Source: Candidatus Gastranaerophilales bacterium
GTDB lineage: Bacteria; Cyanobacteriota; Vampirovibrionia; Gastranaerophilales; Gastranaerophilaceae
Reading direction: 5' to 3'
DNA: 64,000 bases
NCBI GenBank assembly: GCA_944326515.1
Contig: CALVEI010000001.1
Location: 1 to 64,000 of the forward strand
Position 1 is the stretch's first letter, and every line of letters begins with the position of its first letter. Made by a program: the position numbers and the translations under genes. The notes under the pieces were generated by a model. It did not search any database, had not been told where the DNA came from, and saw nothing but the letters and a program-made list of their open reading frames with translations. Shown here piece after piece: positions 39,190 to 47,716 of this stretch.

Positions 39190-39594
39190 ATGTCAAAAAA
39201 AATAAACTTAAAAATTATAACTCATGAAGAAGAACTTTTTAATGAAGAGGTTGATGGCATTTATTCCAAAAGCGTTGAAGGTGAATTTGGTATATTACCT
39301 GATCACCAACCTTTCATGAGTGCATTGGATATTGGTGTAACCAGAGCTGAAAAAGACGGTAAAATGGAATATTTTACAACAATGGGCGGTATTTTTCAGT
39401 TTAAAAACAATGAGGCTCTTATCTTGACTGATTTGGCTGAAAGAGGTAGCGATATCGATGTTACTCGTGCTAAATCTGCTAAAGAAAGAGCTGAGGCAAG
39501 ACTTGGTTCACACGAAGCAGAAATAGATAATGCACGTGCACAAATTGCACTTGCAAAAGCTATGGCAAGACTAAAAGCTGCTTTACAAAAGTAG
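39190..39594 (+). CDS. atpC: ATP synthase F1 epsilon subunit
   Basis: A 134-residue rotor-stalk subunit. The N-terminal beta sandwich (SVEGEFGILPDHQPFMSALDIG) and C-terminal two-helix regulatory domain (AKERAEARL to ALAKAMARLKAAL) are both present. Co-transcribed with atpD and ended by a terminator. Confidence 0.96.
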   Translation: MSKKINLKIITHEEELFNEEVDGIYSKSVEGEFGILPDHQPFMSALDIGVTRAEKDGKMEYFTTMGGIFQFKNNEALILTDLAERGSDIDVTRAKSAKERAEARLGSHEAEIDNARAQIALAKAMARLKAALQK

Positions 39595-39615
39595 TTTTTA
39601 GTTAAACAAAACTTT

Positions 39616-39649
39616 AAAAGGCAGAGTTTTTGGCTCTGCCTTTTATTTT
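39616..39649 (+). terminator. Terminator of atpD-atpC
   Basis: AAAAGGCAGAG (39616-39626) pairs with CTCTGCCTTTT (39634-39644), followed by ATTTTT. Confidence 0.93.
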
Positions 39650-39696
39650 TATTTAGAATATAATATTAAAAGGGATTTAAAAAAGGGTAGTTAATT

Positions 39697-40422
39697 TTGG
39701 AACTTTTATCAGATCAAAACATAAAAAACATTGTTGAATCAACAAATCTTAAACACATTGCAATTATTATGGATGGAAACAGACGTTGGGCAAAAGAAAA
39801 ATTTCTGCCATCTGCTATGGGACATCAAAAAGGCGTTGATTCTCTGAGAAGTACAATGAGATTGTTTGATAAATTTGGAATTAAGTATCTTACTGTATAT
39901 GCATTTTCTACAGAAAATTGGAACAGAAAAAAAGAAGAAGTTGAGTTTTTAATGGGCTTGTTAGCAAAAACTTTGCTAAATGAGCTTGATGATATGCATA
40001 AAGAAAATGTTAGAATAAGATTTTTGGGTAATATTTCTCAACTTAATTCTAACTTAATAGAAATAGTTAAAAATGCAGAAGAAAAAACTAAAAATAATAC
40101 AGGTGTAAATCTTAATATTGCATTTAATTATGGTTCAAGAGATGAAATAACAAATGCTGTAAAACAAATTGTAAAAGAAGGTATAAATTCTGAAGATATT
40201 ACAGAAGAACTTATTTCACAATATCTTTATACAAAAGATGTCCCTGACCCTGATTTGTTAATACGTACAGGTGGAGAAAAAAGAATAAGTAATTATCTTT
40301 TGTGGCAGCTTGCTTATTCTGAATTGTATGTAACAGATGCATATTGGCCTGAGTTTGACAAAAGTGAACTTACAAAAGCAATACAGGAATTTGAAAAAAG
40401 AAATAGACGTTTTGGAAAATAG
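39697..40422 (+). CDS. uppS: Isoprenyl transferase (undecaprenyl diphosphate synthase)
   Basis: A cis-prenyltransferase of 241 residues that makes the C55 lipid carrier for peptidoglycan and surface glycans. The start TTG 39697 lies 19 residues before the family motif IAIIMDGNRRWA (21-32, catalytic Asp26); ENWNRKKEEVEFLM and the C-terminal DLLIRTGGEKRISNYLLWQ are conserved. The carrier it makes is what the gtrB/GT-C system at the right end would use. It ends 2 bp from a convergent gene. Confidence 0.95.
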   Translation: MELLSDQNIKNIVESTNLKHIAIIMDGNRRWAKEKFLPSAMGHQKGVDSLRSTMRLFDKFGIKYLTVYAFSTENWNRKKEEVEFLMGLLAKTLLNELDDMHKENVRIRFLGNISQLNSNLIEIVKNAEEKTKNNTGVNLNIAFNYGSRDEITNAVKQIVKEGINSEDITEELISQYLYTKDVPDPDLLIRTGGEKRISNYLLWQLAYSELYVTDAYWPEFDKSELTKAIQEFEKRNRRFGK

Positions 40423-40424
40423 TT

Positions 40425-41192
40425 TTATGTACTGAAGAACTTTTCTTTTAGTTTGTTTTTTATTCTTTTTATATTAAAAAAATCTTTGTTTGGAGCTATA
40501 GCACACCCAGGGTCTATAAGATATATTTTACCGTTTTTTGCTCTACCAAATTGAGATGTTTTTATTGTTGCTCCATCATTTTCTTCATCATAATGCATAA
40601 GGTAATCTTTCATATGATAACCTTTACCTTTTATATGTTTTACAAGTTGTCTTAATTCTTCTTGTGACAAATTTTCTTGTGATATTTTTTCTTCAAAATA
40701 ATAATAACAGTTTTTTATTTTGCCTTTTTGTTTTATTGGTAAATCAAAATCATCGGGTTTTCTGTTTTGTGGAAAATGGTTTACGTCTGTGATTTTTAGT
40801 ATATTTCCGTCTTCTGTTTCAAACACTAAAGCAAACGCTCCTATCCCTATAAGAGATTTTACTTTTGTATTTCCTATTTTTGATGATTCAAGTTCTATTG
40901 CTGTTTTTTCTAAATCTTCAGGAGAGTGTAAGTGTTTTAAAAGTTCATCAGATATAAAAGTATCTTTTGTTAATGAAAGTTCGTAAAAAATATCTTTAAT
41001 TTTTGTTGGTCTTTTAAATATTATTGATTTGAGATGATTATTTTTTGTTGTCTTTACAAAAGCAATATTTTTTTTATCACCTTCAAAACGCTCGCTAAAA
41101 GAATCTTTTAAAGAGTCGTAATCGATGTCTTGTTTAAAAGATAGTTTAATTATTTTATTGTTATATGCAAAATTTACTGCTTTTATATTCAT
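40425..41192 (-). CDS. Kinase-fold-like protein, function unknown
   Basis: About 255 residues from ATG 41192 (MNIKAVNFAYNNKI); an ATG at 41210 is also possible and neither has a good Shine-Dalgarno. The second half has kinase-like signs: a glycine-rich loop G-I-G-A-F-A-L-V-F (about residues 115-124) with a lysine nine positions on (NILKITD), a hinge-like YYYFEEKI and a DFG-like LIDPG (about 225-229). A canonical HRD catalytic loop is not visible, so activity is doubtful or of a divergent type. Its start resembles the other lineage-specific proteins. I cannot name a family. Confidence 0.6.
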   Translation of the reverse strand: MNIKAVNFAYNNKIIKLSFKQDIDYDSLKDSFSERFEGDKKNIAFVKTTKNNHLKSIIFKRPTKIKDIFYELSLTKDTFISDELLKHLHSPEDLEKTAIELESSKIGNTKVKSLIGIGAFALVFETEDGNILKITDVNHFPQNRKPDDFDLPIKQKGKIKNCYYYFEEKISQENLSQEELRQLVKHIKGKGYHMKDYLMHYDEENDGATIKTSQFGRAKNGKIYLIDPGCAIAPNKDFFNIKRIKNKLKEKFFST

Positions 41193-41264
41193 ATTTTGTG
41201 TAAAAAACATAAAGAATAAAATTTGCTTATTAATGATAAAATAAATAAAAATTAGGAGAATATT

Positions 41265-41858
41265 ATGTTAAAAATAGCTTTGGGTACTTCAAACCCACAT
41301 AAATTGGAAGAAATAAATGACATGATACAAGAAGTTCACCCTGATAGTGTGGAATTTGTTCTTGTAGAAGGCGAATTTGATCCGATAGAAAACGGAAAAA
41401 CTTTTGAAGAAAATTCTTACATAAAAGCAGCAGAAGCTGCAAAAATAATGGGGATTCCTGCTCTTGCTGATGATACCGGTTTATGCGTTGATGCTTTAGA
41501 CGGACGCCCTGGAATTTATTCAGCAAGATATGCTCTTGATCAAAAGTCTAAGATTTCAAAATTACTTAATGAGATGAAAGATGTTGAGCAAGAAAACAGA
41601 AAAGCTCATTTTGTTTGCACAATGACTCTAGTTGCTCCTAATGGAGAAAAATTGTTTTCAAATACAGGACGTATTGATGGTTACATAGATACAAAACCAT
41701 CAGGTGAACATGGTTTTGGTTATGACCCTTTGTTTTTTATACCTGATTTGAATAAAACAATGGCAGAAATGACTTTAAAAGAAAAAAATACTCTTTCTCA
41801 TAGAGCTAGAGCTCTAAGACCAATGATTGAGTGGATAAAATCTAATTTAGCTGATTAA
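41265..41858 (+). CDS. rdgB: XTP/dITP diphosphatase (RdgB/HAM1 family)
   Basis: Removes non-canonical purine triphosphates from the nucleotide pool. 197 residues: the TSNPHKLEEI substrate loop, the catalytic LADDTGLCVDALDGRPGIYSARYA segment (Asp69/Asp70), and the GYDPLF and SHRARAL signatures are all present. Preceded by AGGAG. Confidence 0.95.
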   Translation: MLKIALGTSNPHKLEEINDMIQEVHPDSVEFVLVEGEFDPIENGKTFEENSYIKAAEAAKIMGIPALADDTGLCVDALDGRPGIYSARYALDQKSKISKLLNEMKDVEQENRKAHFVCTMTLVAPNGEKLFSNTGRIDGYIDTKPSGEHGFGYDPLFFIPDLNKTMAEMTLKEKNTLSHRARALRPMIEWIKSNLAD

Positions 41859-41869
41859 TTATAAAATAT

Positions 41870-41895
41870 TAAAAAAATCAGACCTTTCGGTCTGA
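41870..41895 (-). terminator. Terminator of the 97-residue gene
   Basis: TCAGACC-TTTC-GGTCTGA (41878-41895). Read on the minus strand it is followed by seven T residues, so it mainly serves the minus-strand gene; it may also slow transcription from rdgB. Confidence 0.85.
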
Positions 41896-41974
41896 GTTTA
41901 CTGCATCTATTCAAATTAAAATTATAAACGGGGGAAAAAATTAGTTTGTTATAATGTTTTGGCTTAAAAATATA

Positions 41975-42268
41975 TTATGCGTTGTATAATATATTTTGAG
42001 TTGAATCATAGCTTTCGATAGCTTTTTTCAATTGTTGAGCATGTCTTGTATTTTCATCAGAGAATAAAACGTCTTTGAGGAAATTTATTTTGCTCACAAA
42101 ATTGTTTTTGTTTTTCTTATCGTTAGAAGATTCAACAAAAGCTTCTAAAATAGCCGGAGAAACAACGCTATCTGTTTGAGATTGTTTGAATACAGGTCTA
42201 GTAGCGTATAGTTTGTGGTTATTATTTATATTTGAATAGCTATTTGTATTAATGCTATTAATTTTCAT
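41975..42268 (-). CDS. Small lineage-specific protein, function unknown
   Basis: A 97-residue protein starting MKINSINTNSYSN, Asn/Ser-rich, with a P-V-F-K box (residues 25-28) in the place of SFG/SFK in the larger unknown proteins. The rest is helical and charged. It has its own terminator and a large upstream gap with inverted repeats, consistent with a separately regulated gene. Confidence 0.65.
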   Translation of the reverse strand: MKINSINTNSYSNINNNHKLYATRPVFKQSQTDSVVSPAILEAFVESSNDKKNKNNFVSKINFLKDVLFSDENTRHAQQLKKAIESYDSTQNILYNA

Positions 42269-42455
42269 TTTTTCTGTCCTTATGTTGTGACTGAATTTAA
42301 TTAAGTGTTTTATCTACACTATTTAGTACATTTTTATTATGTACTATAAAGATTTTTTTGTCAACCCTTCTTAAAAAATTCTTAATAAGTTCTGAAAACC
42401 CTTGTAAATACTATATTTTTTGATAAAGTGCTTTTTGTACACTTAATAAGTGTTT

Positions 42456-42485
42456 TTGTACTATTTTTTATTAATTTGATATAAA
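42456..42485 (+). promoter_or_regulatory. Promoter of the candidate sRNA
   Basis: TTGTAC (42456-42461), 18 bases, TATAAA (42480-42485), giving a start near 42492. The -35 has the same sequence as the one proposed for the YitT-like gene. Confidence 0.5.
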
Positions 42486-42491
42486 ATCAGA

Positions 42492-42631
42492 AGAATTATT
42501 CAAAAATACCCACTCGGCTAATTGTATAAAGACCCTATTTAAAGTTATATATAATTAAATCTTTTTCATACTTCCAACTATTCTTAATTCCAGACAGCTA
42601 GGGCTTTTCTAGACCAAAGCCCTATTTTTTT
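42492..42631 (+). ncRNA. Candidate small RNA
   Basis: A plus-strand promoter and a strong plus-strand terminator bracket about 140 bases that hold no convincing reading frame, while the nearest upstream plus-strand gene (rdgB) ends 740 bp away. The terminator therefore needs some other transcript to end. No known RNA family (tmRNA, 6S, SRP, RNase P) is recognised in the sequence. Confidence 0.45.
42599..42631 (+). terminator. Terminator of the candidate sRNA
   Basis: TAGGGCTTT and AAAGCCCTA pair over an 8-base loop, followed by seven T residues on the plus strand only. The minus strand has no matching U-tract, so it does not terminate kdsC. Confidence 0.88.
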
Positions 42632-42720
42632 ATTTAAAATTTTGCAAAAAATTGAATATTAAAAAGTGTAAAATTGACAATTATTTTTTAGGTATAAATT
42701 TGGTAATAACGAGAAAAAAA

Positions 42721-43260
42721 CTAGTCTTTATTGATTATAGTAGAAGTTACTTGCTCGTATTTCCCTGTTGCTTTTAATATTATGTTGCAGAGTTCCCTAA
42801 CAGCGCCTCTACCGCCATTTTTAGTTGATATAAACAAGGCATGTGATTGAACTTCTTCTACTGCATCAAAAGGGCATGATGGCAATCCTACAACCTTTAA
42901 ACAACATATATCAGGCAAATCGTCGCCCATATAGGCTATTTCTTCATAATTCAGGTTGTATTCTGCCATCAGTTCTTTAAGTGCAGCTATTTTGTTTTTG
43001 CAGCCTTCTACCAGTTTTGTCATTCCAAGGTTGTTAAATCTATGACGAACAGTTCCGTTTTGTCTCGCTGTTATAATAGCAGTAACAAATCCTGATTTGT
43101 TTAGCATAACAATACCTTGACCGTCTTTTGCGTTAAAAGTTTTGTATTCAACGCCGTTTTCATCAAAAACTAACGAACCGTCTGTCATAACGCCGTCAAC
43201 ATCAAGTACTAAGGCTTTTATTTTAGAAGCTTTTTTTAAAATTTCTTGTTCTTTTTCCAT
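42721..43260 (-). CDS. kdsC: 3-deoxy-D-manno-octulosonate 8-phosphate phosphatase
   Basis: A HAD-family phosphatase of 179 residues that makes free Kdo for lipopolysaccharide. The DVDGVMTDG motif (D20, D22) is the KdsC-type catalytic motif, followed by NAKDGQGI, IITAR and GDDLPDI. Its ATG shares one base with the stop of kdsD (TAATG), so the two are coupled. Its presence implies an LPS-bearing outer membrane. Confidence 0.95.
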   Translation of the reverse strand: MEKEQEILKKASKIKALVLDVDGVMTDGSLVFDENGVEYKTFNAKDGQGIVMLNKSGFVTAIITARQNGTVRHRFNNLGMTKLVEGCKNKIAALKELMAEYNLNYEEIAYMGDDLPDICCLKVVGLPSCPFDAVEEVQSHALFISTKNGGRGAVRELCNIILKATGKYEQVTSTIINKD

Positions 43261-44246
43261 TATGCAACACCTGCTTTTAATAGGTCATGGATATGTATTA
43301 ATCCGACTGGTTTTCCATCTTTGTCACATACAGCAAGAGAAGTGATTGAGTGTTTTTCCATTATATGTAAAGCTTTTGCTGCAAGGTCTGTTTCTAAAAT
43401 TATTTTAGGATTTTTTGTCATTACATCTTTTGTTACAAGGTTTGAAGTATCGTTGTATTTTAATAATGTACGTCTTATATCACCGTCTGTGAGAATACCT
43501 GTCATAAGACCTTTGTTATCAACCATAATCGCACAGCCGAGTTTTTTGTCTGAAATAAATTGTATTGTTTCGTGGAATCTTGTGTTTTCGCTTAATACCG
43601 GTATTCTGTCGCCAGTAATCATTAAATCAGAAACGTGGTATAAAACACCTCTGCCAAGAGCGCCTGACGGATGGAACATTAAGAAATCTTCTTCTGTAAA
43701 ACCTCTTTTTTTCAAAAGACATATTGCAACAGCGTCACCCATTGCTAATGTTGCTGTAGTGCTTGCTGTAGGAGCCTTCCCAAGAGGGCATGCTTCTTTT
43801 TCAACAGAGATATCAAGAACAACATCGGCTTTTTTACCGAGAGTTGATTCTTTTTTTCCTGTCATAGCAACCATTTTTACGCCAAATCTTTCAATAAGAG
43901 GTAAAAGATTCATTAATTCTGCTGTTTCTCCGCTGTTTGATATCGCTATAACAACGTCTTCTCTTGTTATAAGACCTGAGTCGCCGTGTGTGCTTTCTGC
44001 TGGGTGAAGAAAATATGAAGGTGTACCTGTTGAAGATAAAGTTGCTGCAATTTTCTTGCCGATATGGCCTGATTTGCCCATACCTGTAACAATTACTCTA
44101 CCTTTGCAGTTGTATAGAATGTCTATTGCTTTTTCAAAATCTTCACCGATTCTTTCTTTTAGTTTTAATATAGAATCAGCTTCGATTTGAAGAACTTCTT
44201 GTGCTAAATCGCGTATAGAATTAATTTTATTTAGTGTTTGCAGCAT
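43260..44246 (-). CDS. kdsD: Arabinose-5-phosphate isomerase
   Basis: Makes arabinose 5-phosphate from ribulose 5-phosphate, the first step to Kdo. 328 residues: a SIS domain (GMGKSGHIGKKIAATLSSTGTPSYFLHPAESTHGDSG split over two motifs in residues 55-95) and two CBS domains from about residue 200. ATG 44246 follows a GAGGGTGAGG Shine-Dalgarno; a GTG at 44255 is in that sequence. First gene of a kdsD-kdsC pair. Confidence 0.95.
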   Translation of the reverse strand: MLQTLNKINSIRDLAQEVLQIEADSILKLKERIGEDFEKAIDILYNCKGRVIVTGMGKSGHIGKKIAATLSSTGTPSYFLHPAESTHGDSGLITREDVVIAISNSGETAELMNLLPLIERFGVKMVAMTGKKESTLGKKADVVLDISVEKEACPLGKAPTASTTATLAMGDAVAICLLKKRGFTEEDFLMFHPSGALGRGVLYHVSDLMITGDRIPVLSENTRFHETIQFISDKKLGCAIMVDNKGLMTGILTDGDIRRTLLKYNDTSNLVTKDVMTKNPKIILETDLAAKALHIMEKHSITSLAVCDKDGKPVGLIHIHDLLKAGVA

Positions 44247-44316
44247 AATCCTCACCCTCTTTTTCTTTTAATTATATGATAAAAAGGTCATTAAAGGCAA
44301 AATTATTATTGTTTTA

Positions 44317-47300
44317 CTAATCCAAAGAGAAGATATCTTTTAAATCTTCGTAAGTTAATGATTTACCAATATTTCTATCGACAGAAATTACGCTGTCAAC
44401 AAGGTCTCTTTTTCTTGATTTAAGTTTTTGAATTTTTTCTTCAACAGTACCTTTAGTAATCATTCTATAAACAAATACTTTTTTAGTTTGACCGATACGA
44501 TAAGCTCTGTCTGTTGCCTGATCTTCAACAGCAGGGTTCCACCAAGGGTCATAGTGTATTACGTAATCTGCACCTGTAAGGTTCAGACCTGTACCGCCGG
44601 CTTTTAAACTGATTAAGAAAATAGGTATAGTCGGGTCAGAGTTGAATCTTTCAACAACTTCTTGTCTATCTTTTGTGCTTCCTGTTAAGTATTCGTGTTT
44701 GATACCTTCTTTAGTAAGCCATTCTTTAACTATATCAAGCATATCTACAAATTGGCTGAATAGAAGAACTCTGTGTTTTTCTGCAATAATTTCTTCCAAC
44801 ATTACTTTGAGTTGCTCAAATTTGCCTGATTGTTTTATGCCTTTGACATTGTCTTTGTCGTAAAGTCTCGGGTGGCAGCAAATTTGTCTCAAGCGCAACA
44901 ACGCAGAGAAAATAGACATTCTGCTTTTTTCGATACCTTTTTCTTCGATAGATTTAAAGAGTTCTTCTCTTGTTGAATCCATAACTTCAAGATAAAAGTC
45001 TTTTTGTTCAGGTGTAAGTTCGCAGTATGCAACGTTTTCAATCTTATCTGGCAAGTCTTTTGCAACGTCTCTTTTCATACGACGTAAAATGAACGGATAA
45101 ATCTGTGATTTCAAACGTTTTTCCACAGTTTTATCTTCTCTTTCCATAATAGGAGTTACATATCTATAGTTAAATTCACTCTTATCAAACAAGAAACCAG
45201 GCATTAAGAAATCAAATATTGACCATAATTCTTCGAGTCTGTTTTCAATAGGTGTACCAGACAGAGCCAATTTATGTCTGCAGTTGAGTTGTTTAACACT
45301 TTGAGCAGTCATAGATTCTGCGTTTTTGATATTTTGAGATTCATCTAAGATAACATATCTGAACTCGTATTTTTTAAGTTTTGCTATATCTCGTCTGATT
45401 AATGCGTAGCTTGTTATAACTACGTCATATTTAGGTATTTCTTTAAATAAATCGTTTCTTTCTGTTCCGCTAAGTTTTAGACAAGATAACCCGGGAGCAA
45501 ATTTTTCAATTTCATTTTCCCAGTTGAATACAACAGAAGTTGGGCATATTACAAGGTTTGGTGCTTTTTTGTTTTTTTCTTTTGCTTTTTGAAGCAAAGC
45601 AAGAGCTTGTAATGTTTTACCAAGACCCATATCATCAGCCAAAATACCGTTTAAGCCGTATTGATACAAGAACCATAACCAGCCAAAACCTCTTGTTTGG
45701 TATTCACGAAATTCTGCTTTGATTCCTTTAGGAAGCGCAGGAACATCCATTGTTGAGAAGGTAGAAATTTGTTTCCAGAATTTATTAAATCTTCTGCTCA
45801 TTTTTAGTTTGAGTCCAAGATTTTCCATTTCTGAAATCAAACCTGCTCGATAGGTTTTTACTATATATTTGTTGTCGTCGTTTTTGTAAACATCGAATGT
45901 GTTGAATGCTCTCATTAATGAATAAATATCCATTGTAGGAACTTCAGCAAAACCTAAGTTTCTTATTCTTACGTATTTGCTGTTATCGATGGTTAATGAG
46001 TAAACATCGTCAAACGGAATAATTTCTTCTCCGACTCTACCGTACAATTCGAGTTCAAAACTGTCTGTCGAATCAATTGCAAAGTCTATATCCGCGCATA
46101 ATTCAAAAGGATCTTTTGTAAGTTTAAAGAATGACATGTCGTCTTTTTCTTCAAATCTCCAGCCGTCGCCTGCTTGTTGAATATAGTAGTTATAAAAATC
46201 TATAGCGTTTTCTTTTTCTAACGCCAGATTGTTTGTTTGCATTGGTGCAAATTTACAAGCAAGAAGCATGTTGTATGCGGCTTCTTCGTGTTGAGGGTTT
46301 CTTTTCACCCAGTACAATAAATCTTCTTTAGGTTTTTTGATTGTTACATAAGGGGTTTTTTCTGTGTGTTTTGAGTATGGAACACGAGTACCATCGTATT
46401 CAAATTCAAGTTCTGCTTTTAATGAACCGTCATAATCAAGACCCATTGTAACAATATTTATTGGCGGTTTTTGCTCTAGGAACAACTTTTCTATTGTTTC
46501 TGAGACAGTTACTTTCATTGCTTTTTGAAGTTTAGGTAATTCTTCGTATAAGAATTTTGCTCCATCAGCGTCTTTTACATCTGTAAAGCTTGCTTTAATA
46601 AGGCTTTGAGGTAAGGCTGATACAGGTGTTGATGTTGGGAAAATAACGTTTTTATATCTTCCCCATTTTAGCTGTCTTGAAAAATATCTGATTTCTTCAA
46701 ACGGATAAGAATCGCTTCCGTCAGGTCTTTCCCAAGTTAGAGAAAGAAGAACATTGCCTACCATTGAGAAATTGACAGACAAAGACAAATCCCATTCTTG
46801 GTCGTCAAAACGTAATCTTTCTTTTGTTTTTCCATCGATAACTTCTTCTGCTTTAGATAAAAGTTGGAAGAATCCGTCAAATTTGTTTATAGGTACATCA
46901 TACCAGCCTGCTTTTTTGTCTAATCTTGAACGTTGTAAAAGCAGTTGGAAAATTGCTATTTCAAGTTTTTCTTCATCGTTTAATACAAAAGATTTGTCGT
47001 TTCTTTGAACTTCAATGATTGCTCTTAAAATAGCCTCTAAATCTCTTATAACTTTGCCTGATTCTCTATCCATAACAAGGATTGAGAAAAAGTTTTGTCT
47101 TCTTTTAGGGTTGAAATGGAAGACATATCTGCCGGTAGGGTGTTCAACAGGAGGAACATCTTCATCGGGATATTCCGGTTTTATTTTGTGAACACGTTCA
47201 AGATATTCATCAAAAACTTTATCTTCAATAATTTTTAAACCTACGGCAATAGAGTGTTTACACCATTCTTCTTTTAATGGGCAGCTGCAATCAGCTTTTA

Positions 47301-47493
47301 CGCCGTTTTTTGTAAAAGTAAGGCTTGTTTCATAGGCATCTTTAAAGTTGCCTTTTACTTTTGCATCAACACCGGCAATTTTCTTTTCATAAGACATTAC
47401 AATGTCTTTTTGAAAGCCTTCGTAACCCCTTCTCCAACTTCCGGGGGTGGCTTTATCTTTGATGTATTTGTAATTAAATTTGCAAACGCTCAT
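44317..47493 (-). CDS. SNF2-family ATPase with SWIM zinc finger
   Basis: A 1058-residue superfamily 2 translocase. A SWIM zinc finger lies at the front (C69, C71, C78, H80: CSC then CKH), then a long SNF2-associated region, and from about residue 600 the SNF2 ATPase: DDMGLGKT (Walker A), LDESQNIKN (DEAH-box equivalent), LSGTPIENRLEELWSIFDFL, and the helicase C-terminal half with SLKAGGTGLNLTGADYVIHYDPWWNP and QATDRAYRIGQ. Bacterial proteins of this type remodel protein-nucleic acid complexes such as stalled RNA polymerase; the role here is not known. It stands alone. Confidence 0.9.
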   Translation of the reverse strand: MSVCKFNYKYIKDKATPGSWRRGYEGFQKDIVMSYEKKIAGVDAKVKGNFKDAYETSLTFTKNGVKADCSCPLKEEWCKHSIAVGLKIIEDKVFDEYLERVHKIKPEYPDEDVPPVEHPTGRYVFHFNPKRRQNFFSILVMDRESGKVIRDLEAILRAIIEVQRNDKSFVLNDEEKLEIAIFQLLLQRSRLDKKAGWYDVPINKFDGFFQLLSKAEEVIDGKTKERLRFDDQEWDLSLSVNFSMVGNVLLSLTWERPDGSDSYPFEEIRYFSRQLKWGRYKNVIFPTSTPVSALPQSLIKASFTDVKDADGAKFLYEELPKLQKAMKVTVSETIEKLFLEQKPPINIVTMGLDYDGSLKAELEFEYDGTRVPYSKHTEKTPYVTIKKPKEDLLYWVKRNPQHEEAAYNMLLACKFAPMQTNNLALEKENAIDFYNYYIQQAGDGWRFEEKDDMSFFKLTKDPFELCADIDFAIDSTDSFELELYGRVGEEIIPFDDVYSLTIDNSKYVRIRNLGFAEVPTMDIYSLMRAFNTFDVYKNDDNKYIVKTYRAGLISEMENLGLKLKMSRRFNKFWKQISTFSTMDVPALPKGIKAEFREYQTRGFGWLWFLYQYGLNGILADDMGLGKTLQALALLQKAKEKNKKAPNLVICPTSVVFNWENEIEKFAPGLSCLKLSGTERNDLFKEIPKYDVVITSYALIRRDIAKLKKYEFRYVILDESQNIKNAESMTAQSVKQLNCRHKLALSGTPIENRLEELWSIFDFLMPGFLFDKSEFNYRYVTPIMEREDKTVEKRLKSQIYPFILRRMKRDVAKDLPDKIENVAYCELTPEQKDFYLEVMDSTREELFKSIEEKGIEKSRMSIFSALLRLRQICCHPRLYDKDNVKGIKQSGKFEQLKVMLEEIIAEKHRVLLFSQFVDMLDIVKEWLTKEGIKHEYLTGSTKDRQEVVERFNSDPTIPIFLISLKAGGTGLNLTGADYVIHYDPWWNPAVEDQATDRAYRIGQTKKVFVYRMITKGTVEEKIQKLKSRKRDLVDSVISVDRNIGKSLTYEDLKDIFSLD

Positions 47494-47588
47494 ATCTATA
47501 AGTAAACAAAAAACTTCTTAAACAAAAGAGAGAGATTCAACCAACTACTCTTTTGTTTAAATAAACAACAGCAGTAAAAAACCTTTTA

Positions 47589-47672
47589 TTACACTGCTAA
47601 TAAGATTATACACAAAATAATGAAAATAACAAGACCAATTTTATTTGTAATAGCTTTTAGCTTATAAGACAT
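47589..47672 (-). CDS. Possible 27-residue single-span membrane peptide
   Basis: A short frame with a basic start (MSYKLKAITNK) and a hydrophobic helix (IGLVIFIILCIILLAV) to its end. TACAAT on the minus strand (47680-47685) ends 8 bases before the ATG. No Shine-Dalgarno and no homologue recognised. It diverges from the YitT-like gene. Weakly supported. Confidence 0.3.
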   Translation of the reverse strand: MSYKLKAITNKIGLVIFIILCIILLAV

Positions 47673-47680
47673 ATATATTA

Positions 47681-47710
47681 TTGTACATGAATCAGTACAC
47701 ATGCTATTAT
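47681..47710 (+). promoter_or_regulatory. Promoter of the YitT-like gene
   Basis: TTGTAC (47681-47686), 18 bases, TATTAT (47705-47710). The predicted start coincides with the A of ATG 47717. Confidence 0.55.
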
Positions 47711-47716
47711 TGTTGT

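Larger units (their letters stand above)
42269..42720. other. Gene-free region with inverted repeats and a candidate sRNA
   Basis: About 450 bp. TAGTACAT (42324-42331) pairs with ATGTACTA (42339-42346). CACTT-AAT-AAGTG is at 42440-42452. The phrase AAGTGTTTT followed by TAC occurs twice (from about 42303 and 42448). These could be operators for the minus-strand 97-residue gene. The right part holds a promoter and a plus-strand terminator bracketing a probable small RNA. Confidence 0.5.

Noticed and set aside
42324-42346. LexA/SOS box
   Set aside because: The AGTAC/GTACT halves are separated too widely for the known cyanobacterial or Gram-positive LexA patterns.
43246-44007. Long plus-strand frame (253 codons) opposite kdsD
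   Set aside because: kdsD matches its family along its whole length on the other strand; the antisense frame resembles no family and has no start signals.
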